From an uncultured Arthrobacter sp. (GTDB lineage Bacteria > Actinomycetota > Actinomycetes > Actinomycetales > Micrococcaceae): 64,000 nucleotides of DNA. The stretch is taken from the NCBI RefSeq assembly GCF_947495145.1, contig NZ_CANLXP010000004.1, forward strand, positions 1 to 64,000, written 5' to 3'. Shown here in pieces: positions 37,411 to 46,942 of the stretch; position 1 is the stretch's first letter; each line of letters begins with the position of its first letter. Below the pieces are notes generated by a model. That model ran no database searches. It was not told the origin of the DNA and was given only the letters and a program-made list of their open reading frames with translations. The position numbers and the translations under genes are program-made.

Positions 37411-40400
37411 TTACTGCCGCACGATTGAACGCAGCAAGCGTAGTGCAACGGACAGCGAAGCCATATCGTCGCGTTCCAGCTGGTTCACCTCGGCAAACAT
37501 CTTCTTGGCCCGATCCAGGTGTTCAGCGTTCTGCTTCTCCCATTCCTGAAGCCTGCTGGACGCATTCGATGATTCCAAATGTGACGAGCTGTTCATAACC
37601 GACACCGTCATTTCAGACACCGTCGAGTAAAGGTCGTCACGGAGTGCAGCACGCGCAAGGGCCTGCCAGCGGTCTTCCCTTGGCAGGGAAGTGATGCGCT
37701 CAAGCAGGTTGTCCACGTTGAAGCGGTCGTAAATGGCGTAGTACACCTCGGCTATCCGCTCGACAGGTTCATCCACGCGCCGCGAGATGAGAGCAACGTC
37801 GAGCAACCCAAACGACTCGAACTGCTCCGCCCAGTGCTGCGCGATGGAATCAGGTAGTCCCCATTCCTCAGCACGCCGGAACCAGCTGCGCACCCGCTCG
37901 AGGTCGCCGCCGCTCACGTAGTTGATGAGTTTTGTACGCAACGGATCCATCAACGGTTTGAAGGCGGCGATGTCCTCCTCGACACTGGTACCGCGCCCAA
38001 CGTGGTTGACGAACCACCGCACAGCCCGATCCAGCAGCCGCCGGATGTCGAGGTGGACGGTGGTCGAGTGTTCGGTCGGAAAACTTGGTGGAAGCTGGGC
38101 CAGCGCGTGGACGATGTGATCGAGGTCGTAGATTTCCCGCAGAGCTACAAACGCACGCGCGACGATCGCTTCATTGACCGATGTTTCTTCCATCACGCGG
38201 AAGACGAAGGTAATTCCGCCCAGATTCACCATGTCATTCGCGATGACGGTGGAGATAATCTCGCGCCGCAGCGGATGACTGTCGAGCTCCTCGTCGAAGC
38301 GTTCGACAAGCTGACGTGGGAAGTAGCTCCGCAAGGTGTCCTTGAACCACGGATCGTCAGCCAGGTCGCTTCTGGTGAGCGCTTTTGTCAGTTCGATCTT
38401 GGCGTACGCGGCCAGCATGGAAAGCTCCGGTGAGGTGAGGCCCTGACCGCGCTCAACCCTGGCCCGCAGTTCCGTCGTGGTTGGCAGGGCTTCGAGCTCC
38501 CGGTTCAGATCTGCATGCGTCTCGAGCCAGTCCATCAGCCGCTCGAAGCTCGGGCTCCATTCAAGGACGCGCTGCCGGTCGTTGAGAAGGAGTACGTTCT
38601 GGTCGATATTGTCCTGAAGCACGAGGTCCGCCACCTCGTCCGTCATCGAGTGCAGGAACTCGGTACGCTCTGCCGCTTTCAGTTTGCCTGTGCGTACCAT
38701 CCGGTCCACGAAGATCTTGATGTTCACTTCGTGGTCGGAGCAGTCCACGCCTGCGGAGTTATCAATCGCATCGGTATTGAGGATCACTCCGTTGAGCGCA
38801 GCTTCAATCCGGCCGTGCTGGGTCATTCCAAGGTTTCCGCCCTCGCCGACCACACGGGCACGCAACTGGTTTCCGTTGACCCTGATGGAGTCGTTCGCCT
38901 TATCGCCCACATCGCTGTGGGTCTCGCTGGACGCCTTCACATAGGTGCCGATACCGCCGTTGTAGAGCAGGTCTACCGGTGCGGTGAGAATGGCGCGCAG
39001 AAGCTCCGGAGGGCTCATCGTGGTGACAGAGTCATCGAGACCGAGTACGGCCCTCACCTGTTCACTCACGGGAATGGACTTCACATGGCGCGCATACACT
39101 CCGCCGCCATCACTGATCAGCTCCGGGTTGTAATCTGCCCAGCTGGATCGGGGAAGCTCGAAGAGCCGTTTGCGCTCCTTGAATGATGTCGGCGCATCCG
39201 GGGCGGGATCCAGAAAGATGTGGCGGTGATCAAAAGCGGCAACCAGGCGGATATGCGTCGAAAGAAGCATTCCGTTACCGAAAACATCCCCGCTCATGTC
39301 GCCGACGCCGGCGACGGTGAATTCTTCGGTTTGGGTATCCACGCCGAATTCACTGAAGTGCCGCTTCACAGACTCCCAGGCGCCCCGAGCCGTAATGCCC
39401 ATCGCCTTATGGTCATACCCGACTGAACCTCCCGACGCAAAGGCATCCCCCAGCCAGAAGCCGTATTCAGCGGAAAGCTCATTGGCAATGTCCGAGAAGG
39501 ACGCAGTGCCTTTGTCTGCAGCCACCACAAGATAGCTGTCATCGCCGTCGTGCCGAACCACTCGCTCGGGCGGCACCACATTCTCGCCTTCCTCGGTGGT
39601 TACGAGATTGTCCGTGATGTCCAGGAGCGCGCGAATGAAGGTGCGGTAACTTGCCTGCCCTTCCGCCATCCACCCTGCACGGTCCTGTACAGGGTCAGGC
39701 AGCTGCTTCGCATAGAAGCCGCCTTTGGCACCGGTAGGAACGATGACCGCGTTCTTCACCGTCTGCGCCTTGACGAGACCGAGAATCTCGGTGCGGAAGT
39801 CCTCTCTCCGGTCCGACCACCGCAGCCCGCCACGGGCGATATCGCCGAAGCGCAGATGGACGCCTTCAATCTGTGGGGAATAAACCCAGATCTCAAACTT
39901 CGGACGCGGATGCGGCGCTCCCTCGATGGCTGAAGTGTTCAGCTTGTAACTGATGTGCACTTTGTCCTGGAAGTAGTTCGTCCGCAGAGTCGCCTCAATC
40001 ACGTTGGCGAAGGTGCGGAGGACACGGTCAGCGTCCAGAGTGGGCACCTGCTCGAGTAGCGCGTCCAGCTCCAGGCGAACACCCGCCGTCGTTTCTTCAC
40101 GCCGTTCGGAATCGAAGTCCGGGTCGAACCGCGCTTCGAAAAGCGCAACCAGTTTGCGTGTTACTTCCGGGTTGGCCAGGAGCGTGTCGCTGATGAATCC
40201 GTACGAATTCATGTTGCCCATCTGGCGCATGTACTTCGCGTAGCTGCGCAGGATGGCGACCTGACGCCAGCGAAAATTCTCCTTCAGGACGAGCCGGTCG
40301 AAAGAATCCGATTCGCTCGCGTTGCCTACGGCAGCAGCGAACGCTGCCTCCAGCAGTTCGCCCGTACTCTCCGGATCGATTCCCTGCGGATACCGCAGGC

Positions 40401-42252
40401 CGAGGTCATAGAGGAAGAAGTCCCTCCCGTCGGAGCGCTCGATTTCGAACGGACGCTCGTCCAGCACTTCGAGACCTAGGTTGTGCAGGTACGGCAGAAT
40501 CTGGCTGAGGCTCTTCGGCTCAGTGAGATACAGCTTGAGCCGCGCATCTTCCGCCAGATGTTCGCCCGCACCGGACGGAACATACACATGCATGATCGGG
40601 CCGGAGGTATCTGTTCGGTCATAGGTCGAGAAGCGTTCGATGTCCTCGAGCGCGTCCTCGACTTCGTAGTCCACTCTGTACGCGGCTGGGAATGCCTCAG
40701 CCCATAGGTGCGAGAACCGTTCCGCATCCGGCCGGTTGAAACGGGTACGCGCCACTTCATCGATGCCTTCCGACCACGACCGGGCAGCCATCACCAGCCG
40801 CTGTTCGAGTTCAGCGACCTCGACGTGCGCAATCTCAGCGTTTTTGGGAAGTCGGATGCGGAAGAACAGTCTGGCGAGTGCAGACTCGCTCATCCGTGCC
40901 TCGTAATCAATCGACTCTGCGTTGAAGGTGCGCCGCAGCTCATCCTCGATACGCAGGCGAACGCTCGTCGTATAACGGTCCCGCGGCAGGTAAACCAATG
41001 CCGACATGAAGCGCCCGTAGGTGTCCGGCCGGAGGAACAGTCTCGTCCGGCGTCTTTCCTGCAGTTTCAGGATCCCCAGCGCCGTAGCCACCAGATCATC
41101 TACATCGACCTGGAAGAGCTCATCCCGGGGGTAGGTTTCGAGGATCGACAACAGGTCTTTGCCTGAATGGGAATCCGTGGGGAATCCGCAGCGGCGCAGC
41201 ACTTCGTTCACCTTGTCCCGGATGATCGGCACATTGCGGACCGACCCGGTGTAGGCACTGGTTGCAAAGAGCCCGATGAACCTCCGCTCCCCGCAGACGT
41301 TGCCCTGCTTGTCGAACCGTTTGATACCGATGTAATCGAGGTAGGCGGCGCGGTGAACCGTCGACCGGGAGTTGGCTTTGGTTATGACGAGCGGCTGCTT
41401 CTCGCGTGCTTTGGCGCGCCCGGCCGGCGTCAGATGTTGGATCGGCCGGCCATCGATCGGGTGGCGCAGCAAGCCCAGCCCGCTGTCATCCCTGACGCGA
41501 AGGACGTCTTCGCCGTCCTCTGTCTCGAGATCGTATTCCTTGTAGCCGAGGAACGTGAAGTTTCCTTGGTCCAGCCAGGCCAACAATTCCTGGGTCTGCC
41601 CGAGATCAGGTATATCTGCGCCTTCCGGCACCTGCTGCAGGGTGGAGGACACCTCGCGCAGTTTGCTGCGCATTGCAGTCCAGTCCTCCACGGCTGCGCG
41701 TACATCGGAGAGGACGCGCTGAAGACCCTTGACGATCTCCCCGCGCCGCTTCTCATCGCCGATGCGACCGACTTCGACTGCCATCCAGGATTCGACGTGA
41801 GCACTGATGTCACTGTCAGCGACCAGTTCAGCCAGGTTGGGAAGTGCGGCCGTATCCCCGCTGGATGAGCCCGCGGAGGAAGGAACCCGCCTGAGCTTCA
41901 TCAGTTCGTGCGACGATCGATGCCGGACCGCGACGAACGTGGGGTGCACGACCAGCCGGATTGCAGCCTGCTGCCGCACCAGCTCCGCCGTGACGGAGTC
42001 CACGAGGAACGGCATGTCGTCGGTGACGATCATGACGATGCTTGCGTCATCCTGGTCGAAGACTCCGACTATCGCCTCACCTGTGGGCCGGATCGCGGCC
42101 AGCGTGCGGTGCTCAAGCGCACGTTCGGTGAGCGCGTCCGGCGAATAGGTGCCGGCGTCGTCATCCGCTAGGTGCTGGTAATAGTGCTGGATGAACTCGG
42201 TGAGTGAAGTGTCAGAGCTGGACTGTTCCGTGGTGCTGGATCCAGACGACAT
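37411..42252 (-). CDS. gdh2: NAD-specific glutamate dehydrogenase, large 180-kDa type
   Basis: 1,613 residues, the usual length of the L_180 class, which catabolises glutamate to 2-oxoglutarate and ammonia. The N-terminal half holds ACT-like regulatory parts (IVMIVTDDMPFLVDSV near 75). The catalytic part starts after about 720: FEIWVYSPQIEGVHLRFGDIARGGLRWSDR, VPTGAKGGFYAKQLP with the substrate-binding lysines, and GVGDMSGDVFGNGMLLS for NAD binding. The ATG at 42252 has GGAGG 8-12 nt upstream. In mycobacteria this enzyme is inhibited by the FHA protein GarA; no garA is in the window. Confidence 0.96.
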   Translation of the reverse strand: MSSGSSTTEQSSSDTSLTEFIQHYYQHLADDDAGTYSPDALTERALEHRTLAAIRPTGEAIVGVFDQDDASIVMIVTDDMPFLVDSVTAELVRQQAAIRLVVHPTFVAVRHRSSHELMKLRRVPSSAGSSSGDTAALPNLAELVADSDISAHVESWMAVEVGRIGDEKRRGEIVKGLQRVLSDVRAAVEDWTAMRSKLREVSSTLQQVPEGADIPDLGQTQELLAWLDQGNFTFLGYKEYDLETEDGEDVLRVRDDSGLGLLRHPIDGRPIQHLTPAGRAKAREKQPLVITKANSRSTVHRAAYLDYIGIKRFDKQGNVCGERRFIGLFATSAYTGSVRNVPIIRDKVNEVLRRCGFPTDSHSGKDLLSILETYPRDELFQVDVDDLVATALGILKLQERRRTRLFLRPDTYGRFMSALVYLPRDRYTTSVRLRIEDELRRTFNAESIDYEARMSESALARLFFRIRLPKNAEIAHVEVAELEQRLVMAARSWSEGIDEVARTRFNRPDAERFSHLWAEAFPAAYRVDYEVEDALEDIERFSTYDRTDTSGPIMHVYVPSGAGEHLAEDARLKLYLTEPKSLSQILPYLHNLGLEVLDERPFEIERSDGRDFFLYDLGLRYPQGIDPESTGELLEAAFAAAVGNASESDSFDRLVLKENFRWRQVAILRSYAKYMRQMGNMNSYGFISDTLLANPEVTRKLVALFEARFDPDFDSERREETTAGVRLELDALLEQVPTLDADRVLRTFANVIEATLRTNYFQDKVHISYKLNTSAIEGAPHPRPKFEIWVYSPQIEGVHLRFGDIARGGLRWSDRREDFRTEILGLVKAQTVKNAVIVPTGAKGGFYAKQLPDPVQDRAGWMAEGQASYRTFIRALLDITDNLVTTEEGENVVPPERVVRHDGDDSYLVVAADKGTASFSDIANELSAEYGFWLGDAFASGGSVGYDHKAMGITARGAWESVKRHFSEFGVDTQTEEFTVAGVGDMSGDVFGNGMLLSTHIRLVAAFDHRHIFLDPAPDAPTSFKERKRLFELPRSSWADYNPELISDGGGVYARHVKSIPVSEQVRAVLGLDDSVTTMSPPELLRAILTAPVDLLYNGGIGTYVKASSETHSDVGDKANDSIRVNGNQLRARVVGEGGNLGMTQHGRIEAALNGVILNTDAIDNSAGVDCSDHEVNIKIFVDRMVRTGKLKAAERTEFLHSMTDEVADLVLQDNIDQNVLLLNDRQRVLEWSPSFERLMDWLETHADLNRELEALPTTTELRARVERGQGLTSPELSMLAAYAKIELTKALTRSDLADDPWFKDTLRSYFPRQLVERFDEELDSHPLRREIISTVIANDMVNLGGITFVFRVMEETSVNEAIVARAFVALREIYDLDHIVHALAQLPPSFPTEHSTTVHLDIRRLLDRAVRWFVNHVGRGTSVEEDIAAFKPLMDPLRTKLINYVSGGDLERVRSWFRRAEEWGLPDSIAQHWAEQFESFGLLDVALISRRVDEPVERIAEVYYAIYDRFNVDNLLERITSLPREDRWQALARAALRDDLYSTVSEMTVSVMNSSSHLESSNASSRLQEWEKQNAEHLDRAKKMFAEVNQLERDDMASLSVALRLLRSIVRQ

Positions 42253-42298
42253 GAACCGCCTCCGTAACGAAATGAAAGGCCGCCCCTTCGCGACCCCC

Positions 42299-43624
42299 TT
42301 ACTGTGAGAGCCTAACGCCGTTACCGGAAAACTTCATTTCGTTGGAGGTTGGACCAGCAGAGCGGCGCTTGCGTTGTTCAACCGGTGCATTGACCAGCGC
42401 CGAGATAGCCTGGCGCAACGCGGAGGCGGAAGCGGCTTCGCGCAGCGTCGAACCCCTCAGTAGAGCGGCATCGGCAGCGTCGAAATCAGCGGGCAGGAAC
42501 GCCGAGATGGGCATTGAAGGACCGAATCGCTCCCATGCCTCGCGGAGCTGGCGTTCCGGTGAACGACCGACGGAGGCAGCCCGCACCTTATTGAAGACAA
42601 CGCGCGGAGCTGCCGTTGGTACCGCCTCTTCAAGCTCGGCCAGCGCACGAACGAGGCGCGGCACCCCGACCGAGTCAGCAGCGCCGATAGCGTACACCTC
42701 ATCAGCCAGCTCAAGGCAGCGCAGTGTTGCCCCGTTGCGTCGCGGTGCGAGGGTGTCGAAACTCAATTCTTCGTCAGCTTCGATGGCGAATGCGCAATCG
42801 ACGACAATGAAATCGAAGATCGAGCGCGCAAGCGCCACAACACGGGTGAGCGCCGCTGGCCTGACCTCCGCCCAGCGGTCAGCACGCGTGACGCCTGTCA
42901 GAACGTGCAGCGGAGAACCGTCGAGAGCTACTTCGGTGCAGATTCGCTGCAGGGTGGGGATATCCAGGACGCCTTGATCCGCCAGTCGGCAGGCTTGGGC
43001 GATCCCCGCCGATTCATCCAAGAGTCCCAGAAAAGCAGCAACACTGGCTCCGTAGGTGTCAGCGTCCATGAGCAGGACGCGGGAGCCCGTGGCAGCGAGT
43101 TCGGAAGCCACATTGACGGCCACCGTGGTGCGGCCGGTGGCACCGGTGGGACCCCAGGCCACAAGCACTGTGCCGTCGCCTTCCGGCTCTGCTGTTTCCA
43201 GTCGAGAGACCTGTTTGGGAGTAAGCGCACGGGAAGGGTCAGCAAACGCGGTGTTCGGCGTGCCCCGCAGATGCAGTTCGAGATCCGCCACGGCTGCAGC
43301 TACTTCACCGGCAAGCGCTCGAGCGTCCACGGCTGTCGGCGCATGGCGAACCTGCAGCACCCGCAAACGCTGCCGCGCGTCATCGTCGTCAGTGAGCGCA
43401 ACTACGGCAACATCAGCCGCGCGCAACCGTTCCACCAGAGACGACGTGAGTTCACCGGCGTCGAAAGCAACGATAGCCGCACGCGCAATTCCGGTTTGGC
43501 AGGCAGCGATCATCTCCGGAAATTCGTCACAGCGTCGAACCACCGTGACCGGTCCGCGAAGCTGTTCCAGTCCCGGTACGCAATCGCTCGCGGAACGTCC
43601 GACCGTAACAACGGGGATACTCAT
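42299..43624 (-). CDS. cpaE: CpaE/MinD-like P-loop ATPase
   Basis: 441 residues: an N-terminal receiver-like segment (about 1-115) lacking the full phosphoacceptor set, then a MinD-type domain with the deviant Walker A GPTGATGRTTVAVN (about 157-170), LLMDADTYGASVAAFLG and FDFIVVDCAF. CpaE-like proteins position Tad pilus machinery at the cell pole in other bacteria. The P-loop has Arg at the signature lysine position after the second Gly (TGRTT), so ATP use may differ from standard MinD. Start overlaps the cpaB-like gene by 4 nt (ATGA). Confidence 0.85.
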   Translation of the reverse strand: MSIPVVTVGRSASDCVPGLEQLRGPVTVVRRCDEFPEMIAACQTGIARAAIVAFDAGELTSSLVERLRAADVAVVALTDDDDARQRLRVLQVRHAPTAVDARALAGEVAAAVADLELHLRGTPNTAFADPSRALTPKQVSRLETAEPEGDGTVLVAWGPTGATGRTTVAVNVASELAATGSRVLLMDADTYGASVAAFLGLLDESAGIAQACRLADQGVLDIPTLQRICTEVALDGSPLHVLTGVTRADRWAEVRPAALTRVVALARSIFDFIVVDCAFAIEADEELSFDTLAPRRNGATLRCLELADEVYAIGAADSVGVPRLVRALAELEEAVPTAAPRVVFNKVRAASVGRSPERQLREAWERFGPSMPISAFLPADFDAADAALLRGSTLREAASASALRQAISALVNAPVEQRKRRSAGPTSNEMKFSGNGVRLSQ

Positions 43625-44274
43625 CGTGCACCCGAGTTGACGACGACGGCGATCCTTGCCTCATTGGACAGGGCGTCAAGGAGTGCAGGAAGGGTTTCAT
43701 CACCGACCAGGACGAAAATGCGAGCCGATTGGCTGGCGCCCAGCGCGGAATCTTCCTCCGCATAGCCATAGATTTCAGCGCCCTCAAGGAGCAACTCGGC
43801 AGCGCCGAACTCGTTACCTTCTCCCCGGGGAGAAATCCATACGTCGACACGATCACCCCTCGCGGTCCCGGCAGGCAGCGGATCCTCCACGGTGAGTCCC
43901 ACCGGCTTACGGTCGAGCGCATCGGCCGGCCCTACTCCGGAGACAGGAAGCAGCTCTCCGGCAGGGATCAACCGCTGCGCAACTGCGTTATCCGGAAGAC
44001 CTTCGCTCACTAATCGGTACGAGCCCTCAACCTCGCCCAATCGCACGGGAACGACGCTAAGATCCTCTTCCGAAATTTCGGCGCCAACTGGCAGGTCCTC
44101 ACGGGCTGCATAAACGCCGATAGTTTTGTCCGCGCTTTCGACAAGGGCTATCACGCCCACAATGGAAACGCACACCAGCAGTATGCCGATGAGAAGCCGG
44201 GGGTCTTTCCAGGACGGTTTGCGCAGCCTGAGCGGCGCGTTTGTACTCACCGCGTTGTCCATCTTGAGACTCAC
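43621..44274 (-). CDS. cpaB: SAF-domain membrane protein, CpaB/RcpC-like
   Basis: 217 residues: cytoplasmic N-terminus, one membrane helix (about 28-47, LLIGILLVCVSIVGVIALVE), then an SAF domain beginning VYAAREDLPVGAEISEEDLSVVPV and an extracytoplasmic C-terminal part with DRVDVWIS. CpaB/RcpC proteins help to assemble Tad pili in the wall. Paired with the CpaE-like gene downstream. GTG start with GGGGA about 8 nt upstream; an ATG at 44262 is in frame. Confidence 0.82.
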   Translation of the reverse strand: MSLKMDNAVSTNAPLRLRKPSWKDPRLLIGILLVCVSIVGVIALVESADKTIGVYAAREDLPVGAEISEEDLSVVPVRLGEVEGSYRLVSEGLPDNAVAQRLIPAGELLPVSGVGPADALDRKPVGLTVEDPLPAGTARGDRVDVWISPRGEGNEFGAAELLLEGAEIYGYAEEDSALGASQSARIFVLVGDETLPALLDALSNEARIAVVVNSGAR

Positions 44275-44481
44275 GAGTGTTTCCCCTGTTCCCCGTCTTC
44301 ACAGTCGTTTGCATGGCACCGGGACGTGCATGCCCCAAGCAATTCTCTTTCAAGCCTCAGTCAAATGGAAACCAAATGCACGAATCAGCAACAAACTGTG
44401 GATATCGTCAACGTCGGCGTCCGGGGGTGGCAAGATGGAGGGACAGGTTTCTTGCGTCGAACGAAGGGAAAGGCGGCTTTC

Positions 44482-44709
44482 GTGGCACAGAAACGGTTTA
44501 TGACGCTGGCCGATGTGGGAGAGGTTCTCAATATCTCCTCATCACAGACATACGCGCTCGTGCGCTCCGGCGAGCTTCCGGCTATCCAGGTCGGCGGCCG
44601 CGGGCAGTGGCGGGTGGAGACCCAGGTTCTCGAGGACTATATCGCCAGTGCCTATCAACGGACGGCGGCAAGCGTGAAAGAAGGCGCGCCAGTTGAGCAG
44701 GAACTCTAG
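44482..44709 (+). CDS. Small helix-turn-helix protein, excisionase/MerR-type
   Basis: 75 residues: FMTLADVGEVLNISSSQTYALVRSGELPAIQVGGRGQWRVE is a winged HTH_17 domain. Despite the family name, chromosomal copies in this group are regulators, conserved beside cpaB-cpaE-like genes. GTG at 44482 with AAGG 9-12 nt upstream; an in-frame extension to 44326 is unlikely since it has no ribosome site and no family similarity. Divergent from cpaB, with a 207-bp shared control region. Confidence 0.85.
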   Translation: MAQKRFMTLADVGEVLNISSSQTYALVRSGELPAIQVGGRGQWRVETQVLEDYIASAYQRTAASVKEGAPVEQEL

Positions 44710-44749
44710 GTAACACTCCAACAGAAGGTAACACTCCACGATCATCCAA

Positions 44750-44777
44750 GGGCGGCGCCGATGAGGCGCCGCCCTTT
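44750..44777 (+). terminator. Intrinsic terminator after the HTH gene
   Basis: GGGCGGCGCC and GGCGCCGCCC form a perfect 10-bp stem with a 5-base loop, followed by TTTA. A 12-base direct repeat (GGTAACACTCCA) precedes it at about 44709-44737. Confidence 0.88.
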
Positions 44778-44848
44778 ACCGTTGTGACCTGTCCTGCCCG
44801 GCATAAAGCCGGATCTCCATGCGAAGAGTACGCCCGGACCAGTACGGT

Positions 44849-45397
44849 TCAACGGGAGGAAACCGCAGCCAGCCCGGAAAACGGAACAGCGTAAACCGCA
44901 GACACGCTCGTTGTGCGCCTCGCTTCACCGGGCAGGACTGCGGCTATCTCCAGGAAGTCCTTCCCGACACGGTCGATGATCCCTTCAATCCGCGTGGCGC
45001 TCTCCACTATGTGAACGGTGACGGCCGCGCGATCCCGAGCCAGTGTCCGCAGGGCCGATCCAAGGCCCAACCCTTTTTGAACACGCGACGCCTCACCCAA
45101 TACATTCCGGCTCAGACCTTCCACCAGCCGAACAGCGGTGAACGGAACCATCACTTCCCCTGGCTGCGTGCTCAGGACCAGCCACTCTGATCCCACATGC
45201 GTCAACTCACCATCGAAGCTGCCGCCGCCGGACGTTCCTACCCTCAGTATGAACCCCAGCTGTCCACGAAAGCGGTCGGCGAGAGTAACCGCCCCTTGCT
45301 CCTGCCGAACCCGGTCTGCCACCTCGGCATCATCTAACGCCTGGTCAGCGGCGGCGAGTTGCGCCTCGATGTCTTCGAACAGAGCTTTCCAACGCAT
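44849..45397 (-). CDS. Conserved hypothetical protein, 182 aa
   Basis: Soluble protein with a helical N-terminus (MRWKALFEDIEAQLAAADQAL) and two beta-rich segments (FDGELTHVGSEWLVLST and RIEGIIDRVGKDFLEIAAV) that resemble each other and recall small-barrel, Sm-like folds. No family recognised with confidence. Stands alone between two terminated or divergent genes; about 150 bp separate its start from the LysM gene. Confidence 0.7.
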   Translation of the reverse strand: MRWKALFEDIEAQLAAADQALDDAEVADRVRQEQGAVTLADRFRGQLGFILRVGTSGGGSFDGELTHVGSEWLVLSTQPGEVMVPFTAVRLVEGLSRNVLGEASRVQKGLGLGSALRTLARDRAAVTVHIVESATRIEGIIDRVGKDFLEIAAVLPGEARRTTSVSAVYAVPFSGLAAVSSR

Positions 45398-45547
45398 CGA
45401 TTCAGCTTATGGACCCAGTGATTTTCGGTCAACTAGTAGACATCCAACGTAATCCACGGTAGACAAGTTTAAGCAAACTAGTTGAAAAGCACCAAACGGC
45501 GTCAAACGGCATTAACCAGCATTAACCAGCATCGAAAGGATCCTCAC

Positions 45548-46288
45548 ATGGAATCAGGCAGGACTGGGGTGGGAACGGCATATGCCATCTTGCTGCTTGG
45601 AGGTGTCCTCGCTCTGGTTGGCAAGATGCTCGCTGACAGTCAGGAAGCTTCCGCCTCGAGCGGGCTGGCGTACCTGGTTGGCTCGGGGGTTGCGATCTTT
45701 GGCACTCTCGTCCTCGTCTGGTGGTGCCTCAGCTTCTGCTTTGCATTCATCGCCAAAGTGCTTACCCGCGTCGGCCGTCCAAATGCTGCACAACGAATAG
45801 GTGCGTTCGCTCCAGCGTTCATGCATCGGGCGGCCGGTCTTGCATTGGGTGTGAGCCTGATTGCGGCTCCGTCCGCCCACGCCGGGGCACCCGTGCCCTC
45901 GCTATCCTCCGCCGCCGATCAGGTACACGCAGCAGGGGAAGGCCCTGCGCTCAGCCCACAGTGGGCACCGGTGGAAGCGCCGGCCGTACTCGACCCTTCC
46001 TGGCGGCCGACGGCGCCGCCACCTGCCGGAAACCTCTTGATCAAAGAGCCGCGGGAAGGCCGGTCCTCACATGTTGCGGTAGGGGGCGAGGTGGTGGTGC
46101 AGCCCGGCGACTCCCTTTGGACCATCACGGCGCGATATCTCGGTCCCGCCGCGTCGGACGCACAAGTAGCCGAGACCTGGCCGCAATGGTACGCCGCGAA
46201 CAAGGATGTGATCGGCGAGAACGCCCAACTGCTTCAGCCCGGACAAGCTCTTCATCCCCCCACGGGATCATCAGCGGACTCGAAATGA
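45548..46288 (+). CDS. LysM-domain membrane protein
   Basis: 246 residues: three hydrophobic segments (about 12-28, 40-68 and 93-113), a Pro/Ala-rich stretch, then a LysM domain (VVVQPGDSLWTITARYL ... NKDVIGENAQLLQPGQAL) that should bind peptidoglycan outside the cell. ATG at 45548 with AAAGGA 9-14 nt upstream. Just before it, two ATTAACCAGC copies stand in tandem. Overlaps the next gene as ATGA. Confidence 0.85.
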   Translation: MESGRTGVGTAYAILLLGGVLALVGKMLADSQEASASSGLAYLVGSGVAIFGTLVLVWWCLSFCFAFIAKVLTRVGRPNAAQRIGAFAPAFMHRAAGLALGVSLIAAPSAHAGAPVPSLSSAADQVHAAGEGPALSPQWAPVEAPAVLDPSWRPTAPPPAGNLLIKEPREGRSSHVAVGGEVVVQPGDSLWTITARYLGPAASDAQVAETWPQWYAANKDVIGENAQLLQPGQALHPPTGSSADSK

Positions 46289-46848
46289 AACGAGAAAACT
46301 ACGTGAGCACCCTCTCCCACCTGCCCGCAGCATCCGAGATATCGCCTTTGGCTGAAGCCAGCGGAGCGCCCAGGCCGTTTCTGCTTCGCACTGAGGTTCC
46401 CCTCCACCGGAACGACGACGCCGCTGTGCTTCCGCTCCTCCGCCCACCGGCCCCGTTACCCAGTCCTGAACCTGAGATTCCCGAAGAACTGGAGGCCGTG
46501 GCCCGTAGGGTTGCCAGGGGCGCACTTGAAGTTCTCGGTGGAACGAGGCCGCTGCAGCAGATGGCCAGGTTGCTCGACGGCCGCAGCTATGAGCGCCTCC
46601 AGCTTCGATCCAACCTGGTGCGCAGCGTGGAACAGTCCCGAGGCCAGGGCGTAGGCGGGGATCCACGAAGCAATTCACTGCGCCTTCACCGCAACGTCCT
46701 GATTCGGACGGTCCGTATCTGCCCCATCACTCGAAGCATCTTCGAGGCCTCGGTAGTGGCTGCCGAGCAAAAGCGCGCCAGAGCAATAGCAATGAGGATT
46801 GAACGTTGGCGTGGTCAGTGGCGCGTTACCGAGCTTCAGATCGGCTAG
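46285..46848 (+). CDS. Rv3235-family protein
   Basis: 187 residues. A Pro-rich N-terminal half is followed by the conserved part: ARRVARGALEVLGGTRPLQQMARLLDGRSYERLQLR and RSIFEASVVAAEQKRARAIAMRIERWRGQWRVTELQIG. This matches the actinobacterial Rv3235 family, which lies near secA and hpf in many genomes; its function is unknown. The ATG overlaps the LysM stop; a GTG at 46303 is also in frame. Confidence 0.8.
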   Translation: MKRENYVSTLSHLPAASEISPLAEASGAPRPFLLRTEVPLHRNDDAAVLPLLRPPAPLPSPEPEIPEELEAVARRVARGALEVLGGTRPLQQMARLLDGRSYERLQLRSNLVRSVEQSRGQGVGGDPRSNSLRLHRNVLIRTVRICPITRSIFEASVVAAEQKRARAIAMRIERWRGQWRVTELQIG

Positions 46849-46904
46849 TGCCATTGTCCCGCTAGTGCGCGCTCCCTGCTTACTCGTTCCCGACCAGTGC
46901 ACTC

Positions 46905-46942
46905 CCGGCTAACGCCTACCCGGCCGGCTAACGCCTATCCGG
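46905..46942. repeat. Tandem 19-bp repeat across the secA stop
   Basis: Two head-to-tail units, CCGGCTAACGCCTACCCGG and CCGGCTAACGCCTATCCGG, differ at one base. The second contains the secA stop codon, so the first copy supplies a second in-frame-like stop region just after it. Probably a local duplication. Confidence 0.7.
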
